Origin: Pseudomonas sp. P5_109
Lineage (GTDB): Bacteria > Pseudomonadota > Gammaproteobacteria > Pseudomonadales > Pseudomonadaceae
Direction: 5' to 3'
NCBI RefSeq assembly: GCF_034009455.1
Contig: NZ_CP125380.1
Location: 6,044,501 to 6,108,500, forward strand
DNA length: 64,000 nt
Shown here: piece after piece, positions 11,053-19,797 of the stretch
How positions within the stretch are numbered: the first letter of the stretch is position 1
How the letters are laid out: every line of letters begins with the position of its first letter
Notes under the pieces: model-generated
Databases searched by the model: none
Told to the model about the DNA's origin: nothing
What the model saw: only the letters and a program-made list of their open reading frames with translations
Made by a program: the position numbers and the translations under genes

Positions 11053-11082
11053 AAAACGCCGCTCGATTGAGCGGCGCTTAAG
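11053..11082 (-). terminator. Probable terminator downstream of obgE
   Basis: The inverted repeat CGCCGCTC-AATC-GAGCGGCG, read on the minus strand, is followed by TTTT. It separates obgE from proB, although read-through is possible. Confidence 0.6.
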
Positions 11083-11096
11083 TTTATCGCAACGAA

Positions 11097-12359
<1,263 letters not shown>

Positions 12360-12471
12360 TCAAGACATAAGACTCTTGCAAAAATGAGCGCAGCGACCCC
12401 AAACCACGATACCTACATCGTACGCCAACAGCCCATACAAACAGCTTTGCAAGAGACTCACCCCACAAACG

Positions 12472-12501
12472 AAAAAGCCCCGTCGCGAGACAGGGCTTTT
12501 C
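12472..12501 (-). terminator. Terminator of rplU-rpmA
   Basis: On the minus strand GAAAAGCCCTGTC, loop, GACGGGGCTTTTTC forms a stem with a T tract just after the rpmA stop codon. Confidence 0.88.
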
Positions 12502-12515
12502 CAGCGATCGCGCAA

Positions 12516-12773
12516 TTAAGCGGCGACTACGCTCACGTAACGACGACCGAAGGCGCCTTTTACTTCGAACTTGATCACGCCTTCGACTTTAGCGAAGAGG
12601 GTGTGATCTTTACCCATGCCAACGCCGTAGCCAGCGTGGAATTGGGTGCCGCGCTGACGCACGATGATGTTGCCTGCTTTGATAGCCTGGCCGCCATACA
12701 TCTTCACGCCAAGGCGTTTGGCTTCTGAGTCGCGACCGTTACGGGTACTACCACCAGCTTTTTTGTGTGCCAT
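12516..12773 (-). CDS. rpmA: 50S ribosomal protein L27
   Basis: This 85-residue protein lies at the peptidyl-transferase centre. It begins [19 protein letters not shown], without the cleavable N-terminal extension seen in Firmicutes. A good GGAG-type ribosome-binding site precedes the start (CTAGGAGAA on the minus strand). It follows rplU by 35 bases and ends in a terminator. Confidence 0.98.
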   Translation of the reverse strand: MAHKKAGGSTRNGRDSEAKRLGVKMYGGQAIKAGNIIVRQRGTQFHAGYGVGMGKDHTLFAKVEGVIKFEVKGAFGRRYVSVVAA

Positions 12774-12808
12774 GAGTTCAATTCTCCTAGTGAGGAATTA
12801 GGCTGAAA

Positions 12809-13123
12809 TTAAGCCTGAATACCGGTGATTTTGATCTCGGTGTACCACTGGCGGTGGCCCATACGCTTCATGTGGTGCTTACGACGACGGAACTTGATGA
12901 TGCGGACTTTATCGTGACGACCTTGGGAGATCACTTCAGCCACAACGGTAGCGCCAGCAACAACTGGAGCGCCGATATTCACGTCGTCACCGTTGGCAAC
13001 CAACAGAACGCGATCAAAGGTAACGGATTCGCCGGTAGCGATTTCCAGTTTTTCGATCTTCAGGTATTCACCTGGGGCGACTTTGTACTGCTTGCCGCCA
13101 GTAACGATTACTGCATAAGACAT
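12809..13123 (-). CDS. rplU: 50S ribosomal protein L21
   Basis: This 104-residue protein of the large subunit begins [19 protein letters not shown] and contains the conserved [18 protein letters not shown] stretch that binds 23S rRNA. The start at 13123 is preceded by a GGAGAAA ribosome-binding site. A longer frame upstream covers the promoter region and is not real. It forms an operon with rpmA. Confidence 0.98.
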   Translation of the reverse strand: MSYAVIVTGGKQYKVAPGEYLKIEKLEIATGESVTFDRVLLVANGDDVNIGAPVVAGATVVAEVISQGRHDKVRIIKFRRRKHHMKRMGHRQWYTEIKITGIQA

Positions 13124-13254
13124 GGTATTTCTCCGATAATCCTGCTCACCCAGCTCTTTATAAGAAGAGGTATTGGCTGGCATGGCTGCATGGGGCTGGA
13201 GGCCCACTTGCAATTGCGTAAGGCAGGTGCTGCCCAGGAAGTTCAGGGTGCGCG

Positions 13255-13283
13255 ATTGTACGCAAGGCACGAGCGCCTTGCAA
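13255..13283 (-). promoter_or_regulatory. Sigma-70 promoter of rplU-rpmA
   Basis: On the minus strand TTGCAA (13283-13278), a 17-bp spacer and TACAAT (13260-13255) form a good promoter about 130 bases before rplU. Confidence 0.7.
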
Positions 13284-13301
13284 GGGGCCGTCCATCGCGC
13301 C

Positions 13302-13330
13302 TTGACACCTGCTGGCGTGGGTCCTAGCAT
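13302..13330 (+). promoter_or_regulatory. Sigma-70 promoter of ispB
   Basis: TTGACA (13302-13307), a 17-bp spacer and TAGCAT (13325-13330) lie about 30 bases before ispB. The divergent rplU promoter starts only 18 bases away, so the two are back to back. Confidence 0.75.
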
Positions 13331-13362
13331 GCCGCGCAACCCTTCTGGAGCAACTGTCGCTG

Positions 13363-14331
13363 ATGCAACCCCAAGCTTTCTACCGCGCGGTGGCGGACGA
13401 TTTTAGCGCCGTCGACGGCATCATCAAGAAGCAGCTGACTTCCCGAGTGCCGCTGGTATCGAAAATCGGCGACTACATCACCTCGGCCGGCGGCAAACGC
13501 CTGCGTCCCTTATTGGTGTTGCTGTGTGGCAAGGCCCTTGGTCGCGAAGGCGACGAGCTGCGCCTGCTGGCCGCCACCATCGAGTTCCTGCACACCGCGA
13601 CCCTGCTGCATGACGACGTGGTCGACATGTCCGGCATGCGCCGCGGCCGTTCGACCGCCAACGCCATGTGGGGCAACGCGCCAAGCGTGCTGGTCGGTGA
13701 CTTCCTGTATTCACGTTCCTTCGAAATGATGGTCGAACTGGGCTCCATGCCAGTGATGAAGATCCTTTCGCAAGCGACGCGCATCATCGCTGAAGGCGAA
13801 GTGCTGCAGTTGTCGAAGGTACGTGACGCCAGCACCACCGAAGAAACCTACATGGAAGTCATCCGCGGCAAGACCGCGATGCTCTTCGAAGCCTCGACCC
13901 ACAGTGCCGCGGCCCTGTGCCAAGCCACGCCGGAACAGGCCGAAGCCCTGCGTACATTCGGTGATCACCTGGGCGTGGCCTTCCAGCTGGTCGACGACCT
14001 GCTCGATTACAAAGGCGACGCCGAAACCCTGGGCAAGAACGTCGGTGACGATCTGGCCGAAGGGAAACCGACCCTGCCGCTGATCTACACCATGCGCGAA
14101 GGCACGCCGGAACAGGCCGCCCTGGTGCGCAAGGCGATCCAGAAAGGCGGAATCGAAGACCTGGAAAGCATCCGCGAAGCCGTGGAAGCCTCGGGCTCGC
14201 TGGATTACACCGCACAACTGGCCCGTGACTACGTGGCACGTGCGATCAAGTGCCTCGACGCGCTGCCTGCCAGCGAATACCGCGATGCACTGGTTGAACT
14301 GAGCGAGTTCGCGGTCGCGCGTACGCACTGA
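13363..14331 (+). CDS. ispB: Octaprenyl/nonaprenyl diphosphate synthase
   Basis: IspB makes the all-trans polyprenyl diphosphate side chain of ubiquinone. In Pseudomonas this is expected to be nonaprenyl (Q9), an inference from the genus. The 322-residue protein has the first aspartate-rich motif [15 protein letters not shown] and the second [11 protein letters not shown], with GGKRLRPLL near the N-terminus. It is divergent from rplU, as in most gammaproteobacteria. Confidence 0.95.
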   Translation: MQPQAFYRAVADDFSAVDGIIKKQLTSRVPLVSKIGDYITSAGGKRLRPLLVLLCGKALGREGDELRLLAATIEFLHTATLLHDDVVDMSGMRRGRSTANAMWGNAPSVLVGDFLYSRSFEMMVELGSMPVMKILSQATRIIAEGEVLQLSKVRDASTTEETYMEVIRGKTAMLFEASTHSAAALCQATPEQAEALRTFGDHLGVAFQLVDDLLDYKGDAETLGKNVGDDLAEGKPTLPLIYTMREGTPEQAALVRKAIQKGGIEDLESIREAVEASGSLDYTAQLARDYVARAIKCLDALPASEYRDALVELSEFAVARTH

Positions 14332-14340
14332 CCCGCTTTT

Positions 14341-14427
14341 CGTAGGAGCCGGCTTGCTGGCGATCGCATCACCGGAGTGTTCCTGACACACCGAGGCGCA
14401 TGCATCGCTAGCAAGCCAGCTCCTACA
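14341..14427. repeat. REPIN
   Basis: An 87-bp imperfect inverted pair of the GTAGGAGCCGGCTTGCTGGC type lies downstream of ispB. The right arm has diverged (GCTAGCAAGCCAGC). Confidence 0.88.
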
Positions 14428-14496
14428 GTCCCACCTCCTTGCGATAAAACCCTATATAATGTGCGCTTTTAGTGATCCTGAATCCAAGGAGCCTTA

Positions 14497-14838
14497 GTGA
14501 GCACGTTGCCACCCTGCCCGAAATGCAATTCCGAATACACCTATGAAGACGGCGCCCAACTGATCTGCCCCGAGTGCGCTCACGAATGGTCCGCCAGCGG
14601 CGAAGCCGAAGCGGTGTCCGATGACGCGGTGAAAAAGGATTCGGTCGGTAACATCCTGCAGGACGGCGATACCATCACCGTGATCAAGGACCTCAAGGTC
14701 AAGGGCACGTCTTTGGTGGTCAAGGTGGGCACCAAGGTCAAGAACATCCGCCTGTGCGATGGCGATCACGACATCGACTGCAAGATCGACGGCATTGGCC
14801 CAATGAAACTCAAGTCCGAGTTCGTCAGAAAAGTCTGA
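14497..14838 (+). CDS. PhnA-family zinc-ribbon protein (YjdM-like)
   Basis: The 113-residue product has an N-terminal zinc ribbon with [13 protein letters not shown] and CPECAHEW, two CxxC pairs. The PhnA C-terminal domain follows ([24 protein letters not shown]). The start is GTG at 14497, six bases after AAGGA. The family was named for a link to phosphonate genes in E. coli, but that role is not supported and the function is unknown. It appears monocistronic. A TATAAT at 14455-14460 could be its -10 box. Confidence 0.9.
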   Translation: MSTLPPCPKCNSEYTYEDGAQLICPECAHEWSASGEAEAVSDDAVKKDSVGNILQDGDTITVIKDLKVKGTSLVVKVGTKVKNIRLCDGDHDIDCKIDGIGPMKLKSEFVRKV

Positions 14839-14985
14839 GCCTGCTGTTTTCCATCCCGCGCCCGGCGTGGGATGGCACCACTCCCTCCCCGCTTCCCCCA
14901 GTAAATCCTCGCAATAGCCAAACGCCAGTCGATTTGACCTGACGCAATCTTCACCTGAAAAAAAGCGCAAACCGCCAATAGGTCC

Positions 14986-15017
14986 TTGCTATTTGATGAA
15001 TAAGAATTATTCTCATC
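14986..15017 (+). promoter_or_regulatory. Promoter with overlapping Fur box
   Basis: TTGCTA (14986-14991) and TATTCT (15008-15013) with 16 bp between them form a promoter. AATAAGAATTATTCTCATC (14999-15017) covers the -10 box and matches the 19-bp Fur consensus at about 12 positions by hand alignment. Confidence 0.68.
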
Positions 15018-15041
15018 AAACCTTCAATGGAGATGAGAACC

Positions 15042-15299
15042 ATGACTTATTTGATCGATGCCTGGTTGGACCGCCCACACCCTTACCTCAGGATCCTGCA
15101 TCGGGAAACCGGGGAAGTCTGTGCCGTACTGGAAGAGGAAGCCTTGAACGAGCTGCAGGACCAGGGTGATCTGGACGTCAGTGGCCTGAGCTCCAGCGAA
15201 CCGGTAGTACTCAAGGAGCTGGTGCGTAATCTGTTTCTGTTCTGCTATGCCCGGGCGTTGCGCCCGTCGCACGATCTGAACCATAAGATCGAGATATGA
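15042..15299 (+). CDS. Small iron-responsive conserved protein (PA4570-like)
   Basis: This 85-residue protein begins MTYLIDAWLDRPHPYLRIL and carries no recognisable catalytic motif. I recall the P. aeruginosa protein at this locus (PA4570) as uncharacterised but strongly induced by iron starvation, which fits the Fur-type site over the promoter here. The start at 15042 has GGAG nine bases upstream; in-frame ATGs at 15027 and 15033 are less well placed. There is no signal peptide, so it is probably cytoplasmic. It is monocistronic, followed by a REPIN. Confidence 0.8.
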   Translation: MTYLIDAWLDRPHPYLRILHRETGEVCAVLEEEALNELQDQGDLDVSGLSSSEPVVLKELVRNLFLFCYARALRPSHDLNHKIEI

Positions 15300-15315
15300 G
15301 AAACGCTACAAACCT

Positions 15316-15415
15316 TGTAGGAGCGAGCTTGCTCGCGAAAAACTCCAAGACACCGCGTTCATTCAGAATGGCCGCGTAATCGTTGACGCCCATCGCGAGC
15401 AAGCTCGCTCCTACA
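15316..15415. repeat. REPIN
   Basis: A 100-bp inverted pair of the TGTAGGAGCGAGCTTGCTCG type lies between two convergent genes. Confidence 0.92.
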
Positions 15416-15437
15416 GGTACAGGTAAATCAGCGGGTA

Positions 15438-16055
15438 TTACAGAACGTCGAGCAGCTCGACGTCGAACACCAGTACGCTGTGCGGCGGGATGCCGCCAAC
15501 GCCTTGAGCGCCGTAAGCCAGTTCGCTCGGCACGTACAGGCGCCATTTGCTGCCGGCATTCATCAGTTGCAGGGCTTCGGTCCAGCCGGCGATCACGCCG
15601 CCAACCGGGAACTCTGCTGGCTGGCCGCGCTCGTAGGAGCTGTCGAACACAGTGCCGTCGATCAGGGTGCCGTGGTAGTGGGTACGCACGGTGTCTTCAC
15701 GGGATGGCTTGGCGCCTTCGCCAGCAGTCAGAACTTCGAACTGCAGGCCGGAAGCCAGAGTGGTGATGCCTTCACGCTTGGCGTTTTCAGCCAGGAAAGC
15801 CAGGCCTTCGCCAGCGGCCGCTTCAGCCTTGGCTGCAGCTTCGGCCTGCATGATTTCGCGGATGACCTTGAAGCTGGCGGACATCTCTTCCTGACCCACA
15901 CGGCTTGGCTTACCGGCAAATGCGTCGGTCAGACCGGCCAGGATCGCGTCCAGGCTTACGCCCGGTGGCGGGTTGTCGCGCAGTTGGTCGCCCAGCTGAC
16001 GGCCAATACCGTAGCTGACGCGGGTTTCGTCGGTGGACAGATTTACTTCGGACAT
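15438..16055 (-). CDS. fklB: FKBP-type peptidyl-prolyl isomerase, Mip/FklB type
   Basis: The 205-residue protein has an N-terminal dimerisation helix region (about 1-90, alanine and glutamate rich) and a C-terminal FKBP domain. The FKBP domain shows VRTHYHGTLIDGTVFDSSY, GVIAGWTEAL and IPPHSVLVFDVELLDVL. No signal peptide is seen, as in E. coli FklB and unlike FkpA or Mip, so it is probably cytoplasmic. The start at 16055 gives MSEVNLSTDETRVSYGIG. The locus matches PA4572. Confidence 0.92.
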   Translation of the reverse strand: MSEVNLSTDETRVSYGIGRQLGDQLRDNPPPGVSLDAILAGLTDAFAGKPSRVGQEEMSASFKVIREIMQAEAAAKAEAAAGEGLAFLAENAKREGITTLASGLQFEVLTAGEGAKPSREDTVRTHYHGTLIDGTVFDSSYERGQPAEFPVGGVIAGWTEALQLMNAGSKWRLYVPSELAYGAQGVGGIPPHSVLVFDVELLDVL

Positions 16056-16176
16056 GACACTGCTCCGCTGTGCGGACGGCTCGGGAACTTGCCATGCGTG
16101 CACAGCGCGTCCCGGAGCGCCCGGAACCAAAAGGGCCAGCAGACTAGCACAGATGTCATGCCATTGATGAGGGGCG

Positions 16177-16467
16177 TCAGGCGATCGGCACCTTCAGGTT
16201 TTCCTCAATATCGGCAACCAGGCCGCACATTTCGTCATGCACGACCGTGTGCACAAGGTTGAAGTGCAACTTGGGAAAGGAGCGCAGCACATCACGGGCA
16301 TGCTCCACCGAACGCAGGCTCATCGTGTGTCCGTGCGTATCGTTCAATGGATGCGCCGCGCCATGCATCCGCGCCTCCAGCAGGTAGATGCCCCCCTCCA
16401 TAGAGATCAGGTTCAGCTCATCGACCTTCCCGGCGACGGCATACGCATTCAACTCTTGCAGGGTCAT
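16177..16467 (-). CDS. DUF6482-like conserved protein
   Basis: This 96-residue protein begins MTLQELNAYAVAGKVDELNLISMEGGIYLLE. It is small, acidic and without membrane segments, and corresponds in position to PA4573. The DUF6482 assignment is from memory of the family's appearance. No function is known. The gene follows fklB's 5' side on the same strand with a gap of about 120 bases. Confidence 0.75.
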   Translation of the reverse strand: MTLQELNAYAVAGKVDELNLISMEGGIYLLEARMHGAAHPLNDTHGHTMSLRSVEHARDVLRSFPKLHFNLVHTVVHDEMCGLVADIEENLKVPIA

Positions 16468-16567
16468 GAACGCACCTCACGCAGTGGCGAGCCAACATAC
16501 TTACAGGGATAGGCCTCGGCGCATCAAAGCACAAGCCACAAACGACGCCGCCCGTCTGTTTGCACCC

Positions 16568-16655
16568 TGTGGGAGCGCGGCTTGCCCGCGATGGCGTCAC
16601 CACGGTTCAGCGTCAGACCGCGTCGATACCATCGCGGGCAAGCCACGCTCCCACA
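16568..16655. repeat. REPIN, variant type
   Basis: An 88-bp inverted pair begins TGTGGGAGCGCGGCTTGCCC, a different REP sequence class from its neighbours. Confidence 0.88.
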
Positions 16656-16668
16656 AAGGAAGTTGCAC

Positions 16669-17157
16669 TCAGTGCTTGGTGACTTTATCCAGGTAACCCA
16701 TGGCAAATGCCGAGACCACGAAGGTCATGTGGATGATCACGTACCACTGCAGGTGTTCAGGGTCGACGTTCTTGGCGTCCATGAAGATGCGCAGCAGGTG
16801 AATGGACGAAATTGCCACGATCGACGCCGCCACCTTCATCTTCAGCGACGAAGAGTCCATGGTGCCCAGCCAGTTGAGCTTTTCCTTGCTGTCATCGATA
16901 TCCAGTTGCGAGACGAAGTTCTCGTAGCCGGAAATCATCACCATCACCAGCAAACCGCCCACCAGGGCCATGTCGATCAGTGACAGCAGCACCAGGATCA
17001 AGTCCGACTCGGCCATCGAGAAGACGTTCGGGATGACGTGGAAGACTTCCTGGAAGAACTTCAGTGCCAGCGCCAGCAGCCCGAGGGACAGGCCGAAATA
17101 GATCGGCGCCAACAGCCAGCGCGAGGCGTACATTGCATTTTCGATAAAGCGTTCCAT
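16669..17157 (-). CDS. YqhA/TIGR00645-family inner-membrane protein
   Basis: The 162-residue protein has three to four membrane helices: about residues 13-35, 52-76, 107-125 and 135-155. It contains [15 protein letters not shown] and the [17 protein letters not shown] segment typical of the YqhA family. These proteins are broadly conserved and have no established function. The locus corresponds to PA4574. It is divergent from the lipoprotein gene that follows. Confidence 0.88.
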   Translation of the reverse strand: MERFIENAMYASRWLLAPIYFGLSLGLLALALKFFQEVFHVIPNVFSMAESDLILVLLSLIDMALVGGLLVMVMISGYENFVSQLDIDDSKEKLNWLGTMDSSSLKMKVAASIVAISSIHLLRIFMDAKNVDPEHLQWYVIIHMTFVVSAFAMGYLDKVTKH

Positions 17158-17316
17158 TGAATCTCACATGTGGACTGGAAATGGCCGCGAGTATAACAGC
17201 GCCTCGTTACCGCCAGAAACCGTCGAAAAATCCGCCACCTGCGCCTGTGTTTCAAAGTTTTTCTGCTAGTGTCCAAATCATTGACCGCTCAGTGGTATCG
17301 GACAGGAAGACTGGAA

Positions 17317-19146
17317 ATGGATGTGCGATTGCCTTTAACGAGTGCCGGAATTTGCCTGGCGCTGCTGCTAAGCGGCTGCTCACCCAGCGATGAAAAACGC
17401 CAGGTCAGCCTCGAAGAAAAAACCGCGCAGTTCGAAAAGTCGCTGGATGCCATTCAGGATCCAAAACTCAAGGATGCCGTGTCGGAGTTGGGCGGCTCAC
17501 TGCTGCTGCTCGAACGCGCGCAACTCAAGCTCGACAGCAAACCGGTGGAAACCGAATACGGCGAAGACGCCCTCGCCATGCTCAAGCACTACCCGACCCC
17601 GCAGGCCCTGGTCGATACCTATATCAATGGGTTGTTCGTGCTGCAAAAGGACTCCAGTTCCGACTACCTGACCGATCTGCAACCGGTGTTTCCGTTCACG
17701 TTCAGCGTTCCTGCCGCGTTTTTGTTTCCCCACGGACTGGAATGGCAGTCGGTCACCCTGAGCAATAAACGCGTGATTCCCTTCCAGCCGGAATGGTCGG
17801 AAACCGACCCCGGCATCCAGCTGAGCCCTTCGAGCTCCAACCTGACCAACCCCGATGACCTGACCGTGGCCTACCCCTTCATCGAAGGCCTCGACATCGA
17901 CAGAAAGCAGCAGCCACAACCGGTGACCCTGCAAGGCAAAGTCGAGGTCATCGCGCCACGCCGCCTCTACAGCTTCGACCTGACGAAAAAGGACGTAGGC
18001 CAGACCCGCACCAATGACAACCTGAGCGTCACCCTGCTCACTTTGACGAACAACTACGCGGAAATCGAATACAACAACAGCGCGCCGCTGGCCCCCGAAG
18101 TCAGAGAAGCACCGCTGAACCCGCTGATCGTCCAGGCCAGGGACAGCACCGGGCAATTCATCGCGCGCGCCGGCTCAATCAATGAAACCGCGGTACAAAT
18201 TGCCTTCTATCAGCAGCAGCTGGCCAAGATGCAACAGCAAAAGAGCTGGAGCGAGCCCCTGGAAAAACAGCTCGACGAAGAACAACGCAACTTTGAGAAA
18301 CAGCAAGCTCGACATTACTCGAAGGTGTACTTCAACGGGACGATCGAAACCCTCGAAGTGAGCATCCTGGATTTTTCCGCCGCCACGGTCACCCGCAAGG
18401 ACCTCGACCTGCCGATCTGGCGCTTCGATGCCGAGACTGCGAACAAGTCTGTCCAGCCCCTGAACCCGCACGTAGTGGTGTATGACGACCAGGCGGCGAC
18501 TTGGCTGAAAGGGGCAACGCTGAGTGAGGACCAACTGAAAAAGAACGTCAACATCAGTCAATCGGTCGACGATCCCAGCGCTGCGCGAATCGAATTCACT
18601 CACCTGCGCAGCTTCAACGATGAACTGCTCGGCACATCGTTCAACCCCGGGGAAAGTCCGGTGAGTTTCTTCACCGAAGACACTCGCGGCAAACGCGACG
18701 AGCCGATCGAGCTGCCGCCCGAGGCGTACCAGATCGACCCCCTGCGCGGCACCATCACTTATGATCTGAACCTGTTTCCGGAAACGCCAGCCTACGCGGT
18801 GGGCTCGATGCCGTTGTTCCTGGCCACGGTCGAGCAAAAAACCGTCGATGCCCGCCAACTGCCCAAGGGCCTCGAGCTCAAGGACAACGCGCTGGTGGTG
18901 GACCTGAAGGCGTATCCCGCCCAGGACTGGCGTTTCTTCGCCAAGGACGACAGCGGCAGTTACTTGAAGGAAATTCTATCGGTCAGCCATGGCGCGAGCG
19001 CACAAGGTCCGGCGCAGTTTGCCGTGCACTACTTCTACGGGCAGCCTACGCGCCTGGAAACCTATCAGCGCACTGACCTCGCCACCGTGCAATATGGTTT
19101 CGAGGTCAAACTCGACAAGGCCGATATGACGCACCTTGATCAATAG
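17317..19146 (+). CDS. Large predicted lipoprotein of unknown function
   Basis: The 609-residue product begins with a lipoprotein signal (MDVRLPLTSAGICLALLLSGC). The lipobox LSGC places the acylated cysteine at residue 21, and Ser at +2 favours the outer membrane. A charged, coiled-coil-prone stretch (about residues 25-50) follows, then a mainly beta, soluble region with no family I recognise. Near residue 300 a Gln/Glu-rich segment (QQQLAKMQQQKSWSEPLEK) probably forms another helix. The start at 17317 has AGGAAG seven bases upstream. No operon partner is evident. Confidence 0.8.
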   Translation: MDVRLPLTSAGICLALLLSGCSPSDEKRQVSLEEKTAQFEKSLDAIQDPKLKDAVSELGGSLLLLERAQLKLDSKPVETEYGEDALAMLKHYPTPQALVDTYINGLFVLQKDSSSDYLTDLQPVFPFTFSVPAAFLFPHGLEWQSVTLSNKRVIPFQPEWSETDPGIQLSPSSSNLTNPDDLTVAYPFIEGLDIDRKQQPQPVTLQGKVEVIAPRRLYSFDLTKKDVGQTRTNDNLSVTLLTLTNNYAEIEYNNSAPLAPEVREAPLNPLIVQARDSTGQFIARAGSINETAVQIAFYQQQLAKMQQQKSWSEPLEKQLDEEQRNFEKQQARHYSKVYFNGTIETLEVSILDFSAATVTRKDLDLPIWRFDAETANKSVQPLNPHVVVYDDQAATWLKGATLSEDQLKKNVNISQSVDDPSAARIEFTHLRSFNDELLGTSFNPGESPVSFFTEDTRGKRDEPIELPPEAYQIDPLRGTITYDLNLFPETPAYAVGSMPLFLATVEQKTVDARQLPKGLELKDNALVVDLKAYPAQDWRFFAKDDSGSYLKEILSVSHGASAQGPAQFAVHYFYGQPTRLETYQRTDLATVQYGFEVKLDKADMTHLDQ

Positions 19147-19152
19147 TGCGAC

Positions 19153-19494
19153 TCAGTGCTCTGGGTGAAACTCGAAGCCGCCCATGTTCCGGCAGCGCCC
19201 CCCGTTGATTTCCCGCAGCTGGGCTTGCAGGTGCAGGCACCAGATTTGCGGATCGTCGGCCAACTCGTAGCCATGCAAGGTCAGGCTTTCAACGATGGTT
19301 TCGAGGATTGATTCAGCGACGATTGGACCGTGAAACGGGCCTTGGGCCTTGATGGCCGAAGGTTGTTCGCCGGCCATTCCGGCGGCGAAGAGCAGAGTCC
19401 ACATGCCCGTATCTCCCGCCAATGGGCGGATGGCACATTCGATACGGGTCACAAGGCCCAGGCATTGACGGGTGAGACAGAGGTTGCGCGACAT
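19153..19494 (-). CDS. Conserved hypothetical protein (PA4575-like)
   Basis: The 113-residue protein begins MSRNLCLTRQCLGLVTRIEC and has four cysteines in its first half and end (for example NGGRCRNMGG). There is no signal peptide or membrane helix. It is convergent with the large lipoprotein gene, six bases apart. I know no function for the family. Confidence 0.7.
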   Translation of the reverse strand: MSRNLCLTRQCLGLVTRIECAIRPLAGDTGMWTLLFAAGMAGEQPSAIKAQGPFHGPIVAESILETIVESLTLHGYELADDPQIWCLHLQAQLREINGGRCRNMGGFEFHPEH

Positions 19495-19797
19495 GGCGGC
19501 GACCCTCGGTAGATCCGGTATTCAGCCCCCGCGGGAAGGCTGTTTCGATCCTGTGATTACTGTCGATATCCTTGAGCAGAGAATAGAAGAAAAGTCTGGC
19601 TTGCAGGCCGAGCGGAGACCGAAAGGCGCCGAATGGTCATAGTGTGAATATTGACGCCATTTCGACGACGCTTTTCCGCTGCTCACACAAACAAATGTGG
19701 GAGCGGGCTTGCTCGCGAAAGCAGTGTGTCATGCAACTTTGATGTCGACTGACACGACGCCTTCGCGAGCAAGCCCGCTCCCACATGGGTTACTGCA
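19495..19797. other. Gene-free interval with a REPIN
   Basis: About 300 bases separate two minus-strand genes. The left half holds no motif I can name. The right half is the REPIN at 19696-19785. Confidence 0.7.
19696..19785. repeat. REPIN
   Basis: A 90-bp inverted pair of the TGTGGGAGCGGGCTTGCTCG type lies just beyond the 3' end of the Lon-like gene. Confidence 0.93.
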
